Below are positions 15,397-22,889 of a DNA stretch of 22,985 nucleotides, one piece after another. Position numbers and translations under genes: made by a program. Position 1 is the stretch's first letter; each line of letters starts with the position of its first letter. The notes below the pieces were generated by a model. It saw only the letters and a list, made by a program, of their open reading frames with translations, was not told where the DNA came from and did no database searches. Location of the stretch: the NCBI GenBank assembly GCA_002428735.1, contig DIXO01000010.1, positions 1-22,985 of the forward strand, given 5' to 3'. The stretch comes from Syntrophaceae bacterium UBA6078. Lineage in GTDB: Bacteria > Desulfobacterota > Syntrophia > Syntrophales > UBA2210.

Positions 15397-15924
15397 CTAC
15401 TGATTCTGAAGGTCGATGGCCAGTTGGACAAGGGGCGCGACCTGATCGTCCGGCACGCGACCGCGAACGATGGCCCGGCATACGCGGTTCTTATCCAGAA
15501 GTATGGCATTCCCGCTGTCTTTCTTGAGACCCCAGGCATTCCTCAGCAATGCGTCATAATCAAAAAGGATAACGGTTTTATACTTTTCCGCCTTTGCGGC
15601 GCCGAACGATCTGATGAGGGAATCCGGTTTCCACGATGACTTGCAGTCGGCAATTCCTATCCCCGCGTAGGTTGCTTCCTTGAGAAGTCCGTCATCTTTC
15701 GCCTTTTTCATCGCCTCCGTGAAATGTTCATTGATATCCTTTTCGTCCGGATCGGTGTAGTTGACCAGGAGGACCTTTCCCGCCCAGTCTTCCATGGTGT
15801 AGAGCCGGTTATCCGCGTCCGGGAAGGACCAGTCGGAAGCGGTGTCTCCCACTTGCAATTCTCCCGCCGTGGCGGGGAAGGCACACAACAGCACAAACAA
15901 TACCGCGCACAATACCTTTTTCAT
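15397..15924 (-). CDS. Exported thioredoxin-fold protein, YtfJ-like, 175 aa
   Basis: The N-terminus is a clear signal peptide: MKK, a hydrophobic core (VLCAVLFVLLCAF), then PATAGE with likely cleavage after Ala or Gly near 20. The mature part starts like a thioredoxin/peroxiredoxin-fold protein (VGDTASDWSFPDADN, then WAGKVLLVNYTDPDE) but has no CxxC. The domain plan, including a late strand AILLDKNRVCRA, resembles the YtfJ family of periplasmic proteins of unknown function. The two mature cysteines are far apart. The ATG at 15924 is preceded by AAAGGAAGG. It is the last gene of the minus-strand ligA cluster, 59 bp after acylphosphatase. The family assignment is moderate. Confidence 0.75.
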   Translation of the reverse strand: MKKVLCAVLFVLLCAFPATAGELQVGDTASDWSFPDADNRLYTMEDWAGKVLLVNYTDPDEKDINEHFTEAMKKAKDDGLLKEATYAGIGIADCKSSWKPDSLIRSFGAAKAEKYKTVILFDYDALLRNAWGLKKDSGNAILLDKNRVCRAIVRGRVPDDQVAPLVQLAIDLQNQ

Positions 15925-15983
15925 AATCCCTTCCTTTCTTTTTGCCGATACCACGTCTTATGTGTATGCGCGGCCGGCATCTG

Positions 15984-16307
15984 TCAGTATTTGATTTCGA
16001 ATCCTTCGAAGTTCCCGGCGGGCGTCTCTTCCCCGATCTCCACTCCGCTAACGTGTGAAAGGGCCGGTCCCTTTCCGCACCATTCCAGCATTGCCGCGAC
16101 GGCCCCTCTTGCTCCTTCAAAGACCGCCTCGACCCTCCTGTCCTCCCGGTTTCTTACCCAGCCCGTGAGTCCCAGCTTCAACGCCTGACGACGGGTTTCA
16201 GCCCTGAAAAAGACCCCTTGGACCCTGCCCGAAACGAAAACGCGGACCCGTCGTAATTCTTTTCTGCATTGCTCCTGCGGTGCGTCGGTATCCGCCCGAT
16301 GTTCCAT
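15984..16307 (-). CDS. acyP: Acylphosphatase, 107 aa
   Basis: This small cytoplasmic enzyme hydrolyses carboxyl-phosphate bonds such as those of acetyl phosphate and 1,3-bisphosphoglycerate. The signature GRVQGVFFR carries the phosphate-binding Arg35, and GWVRN carries the catalytic Asn53. The end GFEIKY is typical. About 17 residues before the domain are extra and polar. The SD AGGAAT lies within the end of the upstream ligA gene, and only five bases separate the ligA stop from this ATG, so translation is probably coupled. Confidence 0.94.
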   Translation of the reverse strand: MEHRADTDAPQEQCRKELRRVRVFVSGRVQGVFFRAETRRQALKLGLTGWVRNREDRRVEAVFEGARGAVAAMLEWCGKGPALSHVSGVEIGEETPAGNFEGFEIKY

Positions 16308-16312
16308 GGTTC

Positions 16313-18328
16313 TTATTCCTGACCCAACATCTTCATGAATGTTTCTTCGTCCATAACGGGGATTCCCAGTTGAACGGCCTTCTCCAGCTTTGAGCCGGGG
16401 GACACGCCGGCGATAACATAATCGGTCTTTTTCGTCACAGACGATGAGACGGTTCCTCCCAGCGATTCGATCATCTCCTGTGCCCTGTTCCTCGAAAATC
16501 GCTCGAGGGTTCCCGTGAGGACGAAGGTTTTTCCCGAGAGCGCGCCCGAGGGGGCGGATTGCTCCACCGGTCGGACACCAGCCTGCCTGAGCCGATCTAT
16601 GGTCCGGCGGTTGGATGGCTCGTGGAAAAAACTCGTAATGCTCCCGGCGATCTCGGGACCGATCTCCTTGAGGGCAAGCAGTTCATCACACGTGGCGTTC
16701 ATGATGGCGTCCAGCGTGCCAAACCGACGGGCAAGCAGCTTCGATACATGGTCGCCCACGTGTCTGATCCCCAGGGCGTAGATAAATTTTTCCAGTGGCG
16801 GCTTCTTCGACCGTTCCAGTGCGGCCATCACGTTGCCGGCGGATTGAGGACCCATCCTCTCCAGGTTCGCAAGTTCGTCAGCGGTCAGATAATACAGATC
16901 AGCCGGATCTTTGACCATGCATCTGTCGAGGAGTTGGACTATCAGTTTCTCACCCAGTCCTTCGATGTCCATGCCCCCCCGGGAGACGAAATGTTTCAAA
17001 TGTTCCCGTATCTGCGCCGGGCAGTCGAGATTGATGCAGCGCTGCGCGACCTCGCCTTCGAGGCGCACCACCCGTGCTTCGCATACGGGACAGGTATCGG
17101 GGATCTGGAAGGGAGGATCATTCTCACGAGAGGACGGGCCGACCGTCTTGACGATCTCGGGGATGACGTCACCGGCCCGCTGGACGATAACCGTGTCTCC
17201 GATGTGGATTCGTTTCTTGTCGATTTCGTCTTGGTTGTGCAGGGTGGCGCGGCTGACCATGACCCCCGCGACGCGGACCGGTTTCATCTGCGCTACGGGA
17301 GTCAAGACACCGGTCCGTCCCACCTGAATAATGATATCTTCAATAGTGGTGGTTGCCTGTGTTGCGGCAAACTTGCAGGCGATAGCCCACCGGGGGCTCC
17401 GCGATACGGCCCCCAGACGATCCCGAATATCGGTTGGGTCGATCTTGATGACCGTGCCGTCTATCTCGTAGGGGAGATGTTCGCGCCGGGCGGCCATTTC
17501 CTGATAATAGTCGACGCACGCATCTATCTTCCGGGCTCTCCGTATGAGGGGATTGACGGGGAATCCCCACCCGGAAAGGGTCTGTAAAAAATCCCAGTGC
17601 GTGGGGAAGGATATCCCCTCGGCGAATCCCATGGCGTAGCAGAAAATAGCGAGGGGTCGTCCCGCGGTGATCCGTGAATCGAGCTGGCGGAGCGAGCCCG
17701 CAGCGGCGTTCCGGGGGTTCGCGAACGGGTTATCGCCGTCCTCCATCCGTTGCCGGTTGAGCTTCCTGAAGGCGTCGGTTCCTATGTACACCTCACCCCG
17801 GATCTCGATCAGTTCGGGGATTGGCGCGGCACCTGCTGTGTTCATTTTCAGGGGAATTTCCCGGATGGTCTTGAGATTCAGCGTAATATCCTCTCCGATG
17901 GTTCCGTCTCCCCGGGTGGCCCCCCATCTGAAGATCCCTTTCTCGTACACCAGATTGACGCCGATACCGTCAAGCTTCGGTTCGACCACGTATGGCATCT
18001 CCTCTCCCGTCCCCAGAAACCGCTTGACCCGCTCGTCGAACGCCCGAATCTCCTCTTCGGAAAGGGCGTTGGCGAGACTCAGCATAGGGGAGCGGTGGGG
18101 GATGGTGTCGAACTTCTCCAGGGGGGGCGCACCGACACGCTGGGTGGGGGAGGCGCTCAGGTCGATGCGGTCGGCGTAGAGACCTTCGAGGGCGCTCAAC
18201 TCACGCATCAGGGCGTCATATTCGGCATCGGTTATTTCCGGATTGTCGAGCTGGTAGTACCGCCTGTTGTGGTAATTAATCAGGTTCCGAAGTTCTTCTA
18301 TTCTCTTCAGGGCGGCCTGTTCTTCCAT
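16313..18328 (-). CDS. ligA: NAD+-dependent DNA ligase LigA, 671 aa
   Basis: LigA seals nicks in DNA during replication and repair using NAD+. The Ia domain is at the N-terminus (YHNRRYYQLDNPEITDAEYD). The nucleotidyltransferase motif EPKLDG carries the AMP-accepting Lys118. An OB fold follows, then a four-Cys zinc finger (CPVC and a later CINLDC), helix-hairpin-helix repeats, and a C-terminal BRCT domain from about GALSGKTFVLTG. The length is typical. I chose the ATG at 18328, which gives the normal LigA N-terminus. The upstream in-frame extension to 18526 only shadows the preceding gene. The stop of that gene overlaps the A of this ATG (TAATG), so initiation is probably by reinitiation, as no good SD is present. 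Confidence 0.97.
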   Translation of the reverse strand: MEEQAALKRIEELRNLINYHNRRYYQLDNPEITDAEYDALMRELSALEGLYADRIDLSASPTQRVGAPPLEKFDTIPHRSPMLSLANALSEEEIRAFDERVKRFLGTGEEMPYVVEPKLDGIGVNLVYEKGIFRWGATRGDGTIGEDITLNLKTIREIPLKMNTAGAAPIPELIEIRGEVYIGTDAFRKLNRQRMEDGDNPFANPRNAAAGSLRQLDSRITAGRPLAIFCYAMGFAEGISFPTHWDFLQTLSGWGFPVNPLIRRARKIDACVDYYQEMAARREHLPYEIDGTVIKIDPTDIRDRLGAVSRSPRWAIACKFAATQATTTIEDIIIQVGRTGVLTPVAQMKPVRVAGVMVSRATLHNQDEIDKKRIHIGDTVIVQRAGDVIPEIVKTVGPSSRENDPPFQIPDTCPVCEARVVRLEGEVAQRCINLDCPAQIREHLKHFVSRGGMDIEGLGEKLIVQLLDRCMVKDPADLYYLTADELANLERMGPQSAGNVMAALERSKKPPLEKFIYALGIRHVGDHVSKLLARRFGTLDAIMNATCDELLALKEIGPEIAGSITSFFHEPSNRRTIDRLRQAGVRPVEQSAPSGALSGKTFVLTGTLERFSRNRAQEMIESLGGTVSSSVTKKTDYVIAGVSPGSKLEKAVQLGIPVMDEETFMKMLGQE

Positions 18329-18597
18329 TATTTGATTCGCTTGAGGTACGGAATATTCACGGGAGATTTCCGGGTTACAGGTCCCTCGCCCTTCCTCTCC
18401 ATAATCTGCTTGTTGAAGATGCTGTTTTTCACTTTCACCGAGTTGATGATGAAAAAGATGATGGCGGCGCGCTCCCATTCCCTCGTTGAGTCGAACTGCT
18501 CCAGCTTTGTTTTGTATTTCTCCCACAGGCTGGTGAGAGACGCCTCGTCGAGGGCGAGAATTTTTTCCGCTATCTTTTCCAGCGTCTTTTCGATCAT
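18328..18597 (-). CDS. Conserved-looking hypothetical protein upstream of ligA, 89 aa
   Basis: I do not recognise a domain. The N-terminal half is a charged amphipathic helix (MIEKTLEKIAEKILALDE). A central part (WERAAIIFFIINSVKVKN) could be a buried helix. The C-terminal tail is basic and proline-containing, ending YLKRIK. No signal peptide or cysteine is seen. The ATG at 18597 has AGGA 8 bases upstream and lies about 30 bases after a predicted transcription start. A longer frame starting at 18690 would read through the promoter. Its stop overlaps the ligA start, so it is co-expressed with DNA ligase; a role near ligase is only a guess. Confidence 0.7.
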   Translation of the reverse strand: MIEKTLEKIAEKILALDEASLTSLWEKYKTKLEQFDSTREWERAAIIFFIINSVKVKNSIFNKQIMERKGEGPVTRKSPVNIPYLKRIK

Positions 18598-18631
18598 GGC
18601 CGGTCCTTCAATGGTATTATTGATTGAGGGG

Positions 18632-18660
18632 ATACTAGCCGCGGGCCGCTCAAATGTCAA
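18632..18660 (-). promoter_or_regulatory. Strong promoter of the 89-aa gene-ligA-acyP cluster
   Basis: On the minus strand a perfect -35 TTGACA (18655-18660) and a -10 TAGTAT (18632-18637, 4/6) are separated by exactly 17 bp. The transcript would start near 18625, placing the ATG at 18597 about 28 nt downstream. Confidence 0.7.
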
Positions 18661-18698
18661 ACCAAAAGCTAGGGCACGCAAAAGATCCAAAATAACAC

Positions 18699-18727
18699 TT
18701 GTCTTTTTGCCATGGATATTATAGAAA
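18699..18727 (+). promoter_or_regulatory. Candidate promoter of the phosphodiesterase gene
   Basis: TTGTCT (18699-18704) and TAGAAA (18722-18727), each a 4/6 match, are spaced by 17 bp. If used, transcription starts near 18733. This favours the ATG at 18745 over that at 18712 for the downstream gene. Confidence 0.35.
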
Positions 18728-18744
18728 ATTCACCATTGCCGGCT

Positions 18745-19224
18745 ATGAAGATAGGCGTTATTTCGGATACTCATCTGAATCTTTCCGACGATAGGCTGGA
18801 ACAAATAGCGGCGGATCATTTTGATTCCGCCGACGTGATTTTCCACGCCGGGGATATCGTCGATCTGGCCGTCCTTGATGTTTTCAAGGGTAAACAGATA
18901 TACGCTGTCAGCGGGAACATGGACCCCGATTCTGTCCGGAAGGTTTTTCCTCAAAAACGGGTGGTGGAGATTGACGGATGGAAGATAGGCCTGATACACG
19001 GCTGGGGGTCTCCACCGGGTCTGGAGGATAAGATTCTCCGGGAATTTGAAGATGTTGCGTGCATCGTCTACGGTCATACGCACCAGGCCATGAATGAAAT
19101 GAGGGATGGCGTGCTTCTCTTCAATCCCGGTTCACCCACCGATCGGAGGTTCGCGCGGCACAATTCCGTAGGGATACTCCATATCGGAAAGGAAATCCGG
19201 GGAACGATCATACCCCTGGATTAA
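18745..19224 (+). CDS. YfcE/MJ0936-type metallophosphoesterase, 159 aa
   Basis: This is a small calcineurin-like phosphodiesterase with a dinuclear metal site. The ligand motifs appear in order: SDTHL (7-11), FHAGDIVD, SGNMD, LIHGWGSPPG and YGHTHQA. The C-terminal NPGSPTDRR is typical of the YfcE/MJ0936 branch, which is active on phosphodiesters in vitro. The physiological substrate is unknown. I selected the ATG giving MKIGVISDTH, the usual family N-terminus; an in-frame ATG at 18712 would add 11 residues not found in the family. Neither start has a clear SD. It is divergent from the ligA cluster and closely followed by a HIT-family gene. Confidence 0.88.
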   Translation: MKIGVISDTHLNLSDDRLEQIAADHFDSADVIFHAGDIVDLAVLDVFKGKQIYAVSGNMDPDSVRKVFPQKRVVEIDGWKIGLIHGWGSPPGLEDKILREFEDVACIVYGHTHQAMNEMRDGVLLFNPGSPTDRRFARHNSVGILHIGKEIRGTIIPLD

Positions 19225-19237
19225 CGTGATTATGCCC

Positions 19238-19720
19238 ATGGACACGATTATAGCGCCGGGAAGGATGGCGTTTATTAAAGCCGAGAAGCCGAATGGTTGT
19301 ATCTTTTGCAGGGACTCCGCCAGGGAACGGGATCTCGTGCTGTACGAGGGGACAGACTGTTATGTCATCATGAACAAGTATCCCTATACGTCAGGTCATC
19401 TGCTCGTGACCCCCTTCAGACATGTGTGTACTATAGAAGGATTGCAGATGAAGGAAAAGATCGAGATGATGGAGCTTACGGCCGCCTGTGTAAAAACCCT
19501 GAAAAAAGCCTTCAACCCTGAAGGCTTCAATATAGGAATGAACCTTGGAAGGGTGGCCGGTGCCGGCGTCGATGACCACCTGCATATCCATATTGTCCCC
19601 CGGTGGTTGGGCGACACCAACTTTTCCACCGTCCTGGGAGAGGTCAGAGTGATTCCGGAGGATCTCGCCACGACCCGGAACACATTACTGCAGTACTTTC
19701 TAAGGGGAGAGGAGGGATAG
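19238..19720 (+). CDS. HIT-family nucleotide hydrolase/phosphorylase-like protein, 160 aa
   Basis: The histidine-triad motif HLHIHIVPRW is near the C-terminal third; its central His would form the nucleotidyl intermediate. A zinc-type GCIFC pair lies near the N-terminus, and the opening APGRMAFI corresponds to the APWRM segment of bacterial Ap4A-phosphorylase-like HIT proteins. SGHLLVTPFRHV is another family block. It probably acts on dinucleoside polyphosphates or nucleoside phosphoramidates. The exact start is uncertain: the GTG at 19226 has the nearest GGA, and the ATG codons at 19232 and 19238 are in the same frame. I chose 19238 because its N-terminus aligns with the family. It sits between the phosphodiesterase gene and lapA. 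Confidence 0.88.
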   Translation: MDTIIAPGRMAFIKAEKPNGCIFCRDSARERDLVLYEGTDCYVIMNKYPYTSGHLLVTPFRHVCTIEGLQMKEKIEMMELTAACVKTLKKAFNPEGFNIGMNLGRVAGAGVDDHLHIHIVPRWLGDTNFSTVLGEVRVIPEDLATTRNTLLQYFLRGEEG

Positions 19721-19721
19721 A

Positions 19722-20045
19722 ATGAAGCTCCTGTATACCATTGTTTTCACGCTCGTTGTGCTCTTTATCATTACCTTTTCATTGGCGAATACCGAACCGG
19801 TGCATCTTGGTTATTATGAATTCATAGATGTGAATGTCCCCACCTATCTGCTGATTTTCATATCTTTCGGCGTGGGAATCATCTTTGCCGGTTTTATGGG
19901 GATTGTTGAGCGGTTTCGGCTTTCAGGGGAGGTGAAGCGGCTCAAGAAACAGATCAAGGTGCTGAAGCAGAAGGTGCCCGTTGAGAAAATAGCCCCCGTT
20001 CAGGAGGCGAACACAGGGGAACCGGCCGACAAATGGAATCCCTGA
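19722..20045 (+). CDS. lapA: LapA-domain (DUF1049) membrane protein, 107 aa
   Basis: The N-terminal transmembrane helix (residues 4-20) is followed by SLANTEPVHLGYYEF, a short periplasmic loop, and a second helix (about 41-61). A cytoplasmic basic coiled segment then starts at ERFRLSGEVKRLKKQIK. This is the plan of LapA/YciS-type proteins, linked in enterobacteria to regulation of lipopolysaccharide synthesis; here the partner LapB is not in the window. A strong SD, GAGGAGGGA, lies just upstream within the end of the HIT gene, whose stop is one base away. A role in envelope assembly is inferred from family only. Confidence 0.85.
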   Translation: MKLLYTIVFTLVVLFIITFSLANTEPVHLGYYEFIDVNVPTYLLIFISFGVGIIFAGFMGIVERFRLSGEVKRLKKQIKVLKQKVPVEKIAPVQEANTGEPADKWNP

Positions 20046-20067
20046 CGTAGGGGATGGGGGACTGGTT

Positions 20068-20556
20068 CTACCTGCCGCAATCCGATGGATCACCCTTTAT
20101 CTTTTCTATGGCGTGTTTCAGGGCCGGGAGAATAACTTCCAGATTCTCTCGGGCTCCTTTCGGACTTCCCGGCAGGTTAATGATGAGACATTGACCGCGT
20201 ATCCCCGCTACAGCCCGTGATATCATGGCATGGGGCGTCTTCTCCATGCTCTTCCTTCGCATCGCTTCCGCCATTCCCGGAAGTTCTTTCTCCAATATCT
20301 CCAGGGTCGCGTCGGGGGTTACATCCCGGGGGCTGACCCCCGTTCCGCCGGTGGTCACGACCAGGTCCAGATGTTTACTGTCGGCATACTCCCGTATTTT
20401 ATCCTGGATGGCCTCTTTTTCATCCGGGATTATTTCGTAGGCGTCAATCCTGATGGGAAGATCGGCCAGAATGCGGATGACATCCCTGCCGCTGAGATCC
20501 TCTCTCTCGCCCCGTGAGCCTTTGTCACTGACCGTTATGACGCCGCCCGTGATCAC
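20068..20556 (-). CDS. mogA: MogA/MoaB-type molybdopterin adenylyltransferase, 162 aa
   Basis: The protein adenylylates molybdopterin in molybdenum/tungsten cofactor synthesis. The nucleotide/cofactor motif TTGGTG (68-73) is followed by SPRDVTPDATLE, as in MogA, and later by NLPGSPKGARE. The start is a GTG at 20556 with a very good SD, AGAGGAG, 5 bases upstream. This gives the compact N-terminus GGVITVSDKGSRG. A longer in-frame reading to 20661 runs back into the end of the EF-G gene and is rejected. The gene follows the EF-G paralogue by 43 bp on the same strand. MoaB is an alternative name for the same fold, so the symbol is moderately sure. Confidence 0.88.
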   Translation of the reverse strand: MITGGVITVSDKGSRGEREDLSGRDVIRILADLPIRIDAYEIIPDEKEAIQDKIREYADSKHLDLVVTTGGTGVSPRDVTPDATLEILEKELPGMAEAMRRKSMEKTPHAMISRAVAGIRGQCLIINLPGSPKGARENLEVILPALKHAIEKIKGDPSDCGR

Positions 20557-20599
20557 CGGTTCTCCTCTTCCAAAATCAGTAAGCAGCAATTTGAAACTG

Positions 20600-22678
20600 T
20601 TACGCTTCCGCCTTTTTGGCTTCGGCGATGACCTTTTCCTGGAGGTGCGAGGGGACCTCATCGTAACGGGTGATCTCGTAGGAAAATGTCCCTCTGCCGC
20701 TGGTGATCGATGTCAGATCGGGGGCATAGGAGAGGATTTCGGCCAGGGGAACCTGCCCCTTGATGATCTGGTTGTTCCCCTCTTTGTCCATGCCGAGAAC
20801 GCGGCCCCGCCTGCTGTTGAGATCGCCGATCACGTCGCCCATGTATTCGTCCGGAATCTCGATCTTGATGTCGACGATCGGTTCCAGAAGGGTGGGGCGA
20901 CATTCCTGAAATCCCTTCTTGAAACCCATGGAACCTGCTATCTTGAAGGCCATTTCGGATGAGTCGACGGTATGATATGACCCGTCCACGAGGGAAACCC
21001 TGACGTCGACAATGGGATACCCGGCCAGGATCCCTTCGGCCATTGCCTCCACGATCCCCTTTTCCACCGCCGGAATGTACGTTTTGGGGACTACGCCGCC
21101 GACGATCGCGTCCACGAACTCAAACCCGCCTCCACTCGGAAGAGGTTCAATCTCGAGCCAGGTATCGCCGTACTGTCCTTTCCCTCCCGACTGCTTCTTG
21201 TACTTGCCCTGAACCCTTGTTTTCCCCTTGATGGTTTCCCGGTACGGGACCTTCGGCTGCTTGAGGGCAACGTCAACACCGAATTTGCGCTTCAGTTTTT
21301 CAACGGTTATATCGATATGCACCTGCCCGATACCGGAAAGGATTGTCTCCCCCGTCTGAGGATCCCGATGAATTGCCAGGGTGTGATCTTCATCGATCAG
21401 CCGGTTGAGCGAGGCGTGTATCTTTTCTTCATCCCCTTTTTCCTTTGCCGAAACAGCGTAATGCACCACCGGGGTTATGAGCGGGACCGGCGGATAGATA
21501 ATGGGAGCCTTCGGGTCGCAGATGGTGTCGCCAGTGGATGTCTCTTTCAGTTTGGCGAGGGCGGCAATATCACCGGGGATCAGTGATGCTACAGGGACCT
21601 GATTTTTTCCTTCCAGATAGAAGATGTTCCCGCATTTCTCTTTTGCGTCTTTCGACGGATTATAAAAGACGAAATCTGACGTGACGGTTCCCGAAAAGAC
21701 ACGGAACAGAGTGAGTTTTCCCGCGTAGGGGTCGGCAATCGTCTTGAACACCATCGCGGAAAAAGGCAACTTTTCATCGGGGGTTCGCTCTTCCCTCTCT
21801 TCGGTGTTCGGTTTCACGCCCGTGACCACGCCTCGATCGATCGGTGAGGGGAGGAAATTGACGATGGCGTCCATAAGGGGAGCTATCCCCGTATGGGTGA
21901 GGGCTGCCCCGCATATAACAGGAATCAGATCGCCTGAAATAACGCCTTTCCGGAGCCCGTCCCTGATATCATCGACGGAAAGATCGCCTTCTTCAAGGTA
22001 CTTGTCCATCAATGCCTCGTCACATTCGGCGATATCTTCAACCATGGTCTCCCGCGCCGCCGTGGCCTCTTCCATGAGATCTTGCGGCACATCTTCCCTT
22101 TTGGGCTTTCCCTTGGGATCACCGAAGAGGAGGGCCTTCATGTTGACCAGATCAATCAGCCCCTTGAAGGATTCTTCCGCGCCGATGGGCAGATAACAGA
22201 GGGTTGGCTTTTTGCCCAGTTTACTTTTTATAGCCTCGACTGTTTTCGCGAAATCGGCACGTTCCCGATCCATTTTGCTGATGTATACCATACGGGGAAG
22301 CGCAAGTTCATCGGCATACCCCCACACTTTTTCAGTCTGGAATTCGACGCCACCCACCGCATCCATGACGACAATGACACTGTCAGCCGCGCGCAGGCTG
22401 TATTTGGTATCCATGAAGAAGTTGGCATCCCCGGGGGTATCGATGATGTTTACCCGATGTTTGTTCCATTCAAAGAAGCTTATGGCCGAGCTGATGGAGA
22501 TGTGTCTTTTCTGCTCCTCCGGTTCAAAGTCCAGGGAAGATGTCCCGTCGTCGACCCTTCCGGGTTTGTCCGATTTCCCGCTGATAAACAGGAAAGATTC
22601 GCAGAGAGAGGTCTTGCCCGTTCCACCGTGTCCCGCAATCGCAACATTTCTGAGTGAACTGGAATCGTATTTTGCCAT
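20600..22678 (-). CDS. Elongation factor G paralogue (EF-G2-like translational GTPase), 692 aa
   Basis: The domain order is that of EF-G: GTPase domain I, beta-barrel II, and domains III-V ending with YEITRYDEVPSHLQEKVI. The G motifs depart from canonical EF-G. The P-loop is GHGGTGKTS (16-24). Switch I has KRHISI where canonical EF-G has RGITI. G3 is DTPGDANF with Asp84 in place of the catalytic His. G4 is SKMD (134-137) instead of NKMD. Such changes are known in EF-G2-type paralogues, some of which have weak or no ribosome-stimulated GTPase activity. The ATG at 22678 has AGGAAGG upstream; a start at 22738 would add 20 residues without support. No ribosomal protein genes surround it, which also argues against the str-operon fusA. 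Confidence 0.93.
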   Translation of the reverse strand: MAKYDSSSLRNVAIAGHGGTGKTSLCESFLFISGKSDKPGRVDDGTSSLDFEPEEQKRHISISSAISFFEWNKHRVNIIDTPGDANFFMDTKYSLRAADSVIVVMDAVGGVEFQTEKVWGYADELALPRMVYISKMDRERADFAKTVEAIKSKLGKKPTLCYLPIGAEESFKGLIDLVNMKALLFGDPKGKPKREDVPQDLMEEATAARETMVEDIAECDEALMDKYLEEGDLSVDDIRDGLRKGVISGDLIPVICGAALTHTGIAPLMDAIVNFLPSPIDRGVVTGVKPNTEEREERTPDEKLPFSAMVFKTIADPYAGKLTLFRVFSGTVTSDFVFYNPSKDAKEKCGNIFYLEGKNQVPVASLIPGDIAALAKLKETSTGDTICDPKAPIIYPPVPLITPVVHYAVSAKEKGDEEKIHASLNRLIDEDHTLAIHRDPQTGETILSGIGQVHIDITVEKLKRKFGVDVALKQPKVPYRETIKGKTRVQGKYKKQSGGKGQYGDTWLEIEPLPSGGGFEFVDAIVGGVVPKTYIPAVEKGIVEAMAEGILAGYPIVDVRVSLVDGSYHTVDSSEMAFKIAGSMGFKKGFQECRPTLLEPIVDIKIEIPDEYMGDVIGDLNSRRGRVLGMDKEGNNQIIKGQVPLAEILSYAPDLTSITSGRGTFSYEITRYDEVPSHLQEKVIAEAKKAEA

Positions 22679-22813
22679 AACATTCCCTTCCTGTAGTTTA
22701 TCGGTAACGTGATAACCAAGCACGCTTAGCGTATTCAATCTTGCAAAGTCAAGACAAATTTAACCCGTTTGGGCTCAGGTTCAGCCTTGATCCACCACCA
22801 AAAAAATAAAAAA

Positions 22814-22879
22814 CCTCGTTGATCCTGATAAAACAGGGTGATAGAGTTTTTGTGAGTGCAAAAACCATCATCAACGAGG
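22814..22879 (+). repeat. 10-bp perfect inverted repeat flanking the IS leader
   Basis: CCTCGTTGAT (22814-22823) and ATCAACGAGG (22870-22879) are exact inverse copies 46 bp apart. The right arm contains part of the transposase SD, GAGGTG (22876-22881), 8 bases before the ATG. RNA that includes both arms can therefore hide the ribosome-binding site. Confidence 0.7.
22819..22847 (+). promoter_or_regulatory. Candidate transposase promoter inside the IS end
   Basis: TTGATC (22819-22824) and TAGAGT (22842-22847), each a 4/6 match, are spaced by 17 bp. The transcript would start near 22854, after the left arm of the inverted repeat and before the right arm. Confidence 0.5.
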
Positions 22880-22889
22880 TGAAACGAGT

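Noticed and set aside
16559..17587. 342-codon plus-strand frame
   Set aside because: It is antisense to the core of ligA and has no recognisable motif.
18329..18526. 66-residue N-terminal extension of LigA
   Set aside because: It shadows the 89-aa gene in another frame, and LigA proteins start with the Ia domain that begins at 18328.
20557..20661. Upstream ATG start for the MogA-type protein
   Set aside because: It would overlap the 3' end of the EF-G gene and add a Lys/Arg/Pro-rich stretch, while GTG at 20556 has a near-perfect SD and matches the family N-terminus.
22728..22757. Promoter for the EF-G paralogue (TTGTCT or TTGACT with TACGCT)
   Set aside because: The -35 candidates are fair, but no -10 with normal spacing matches more than three of six positions.
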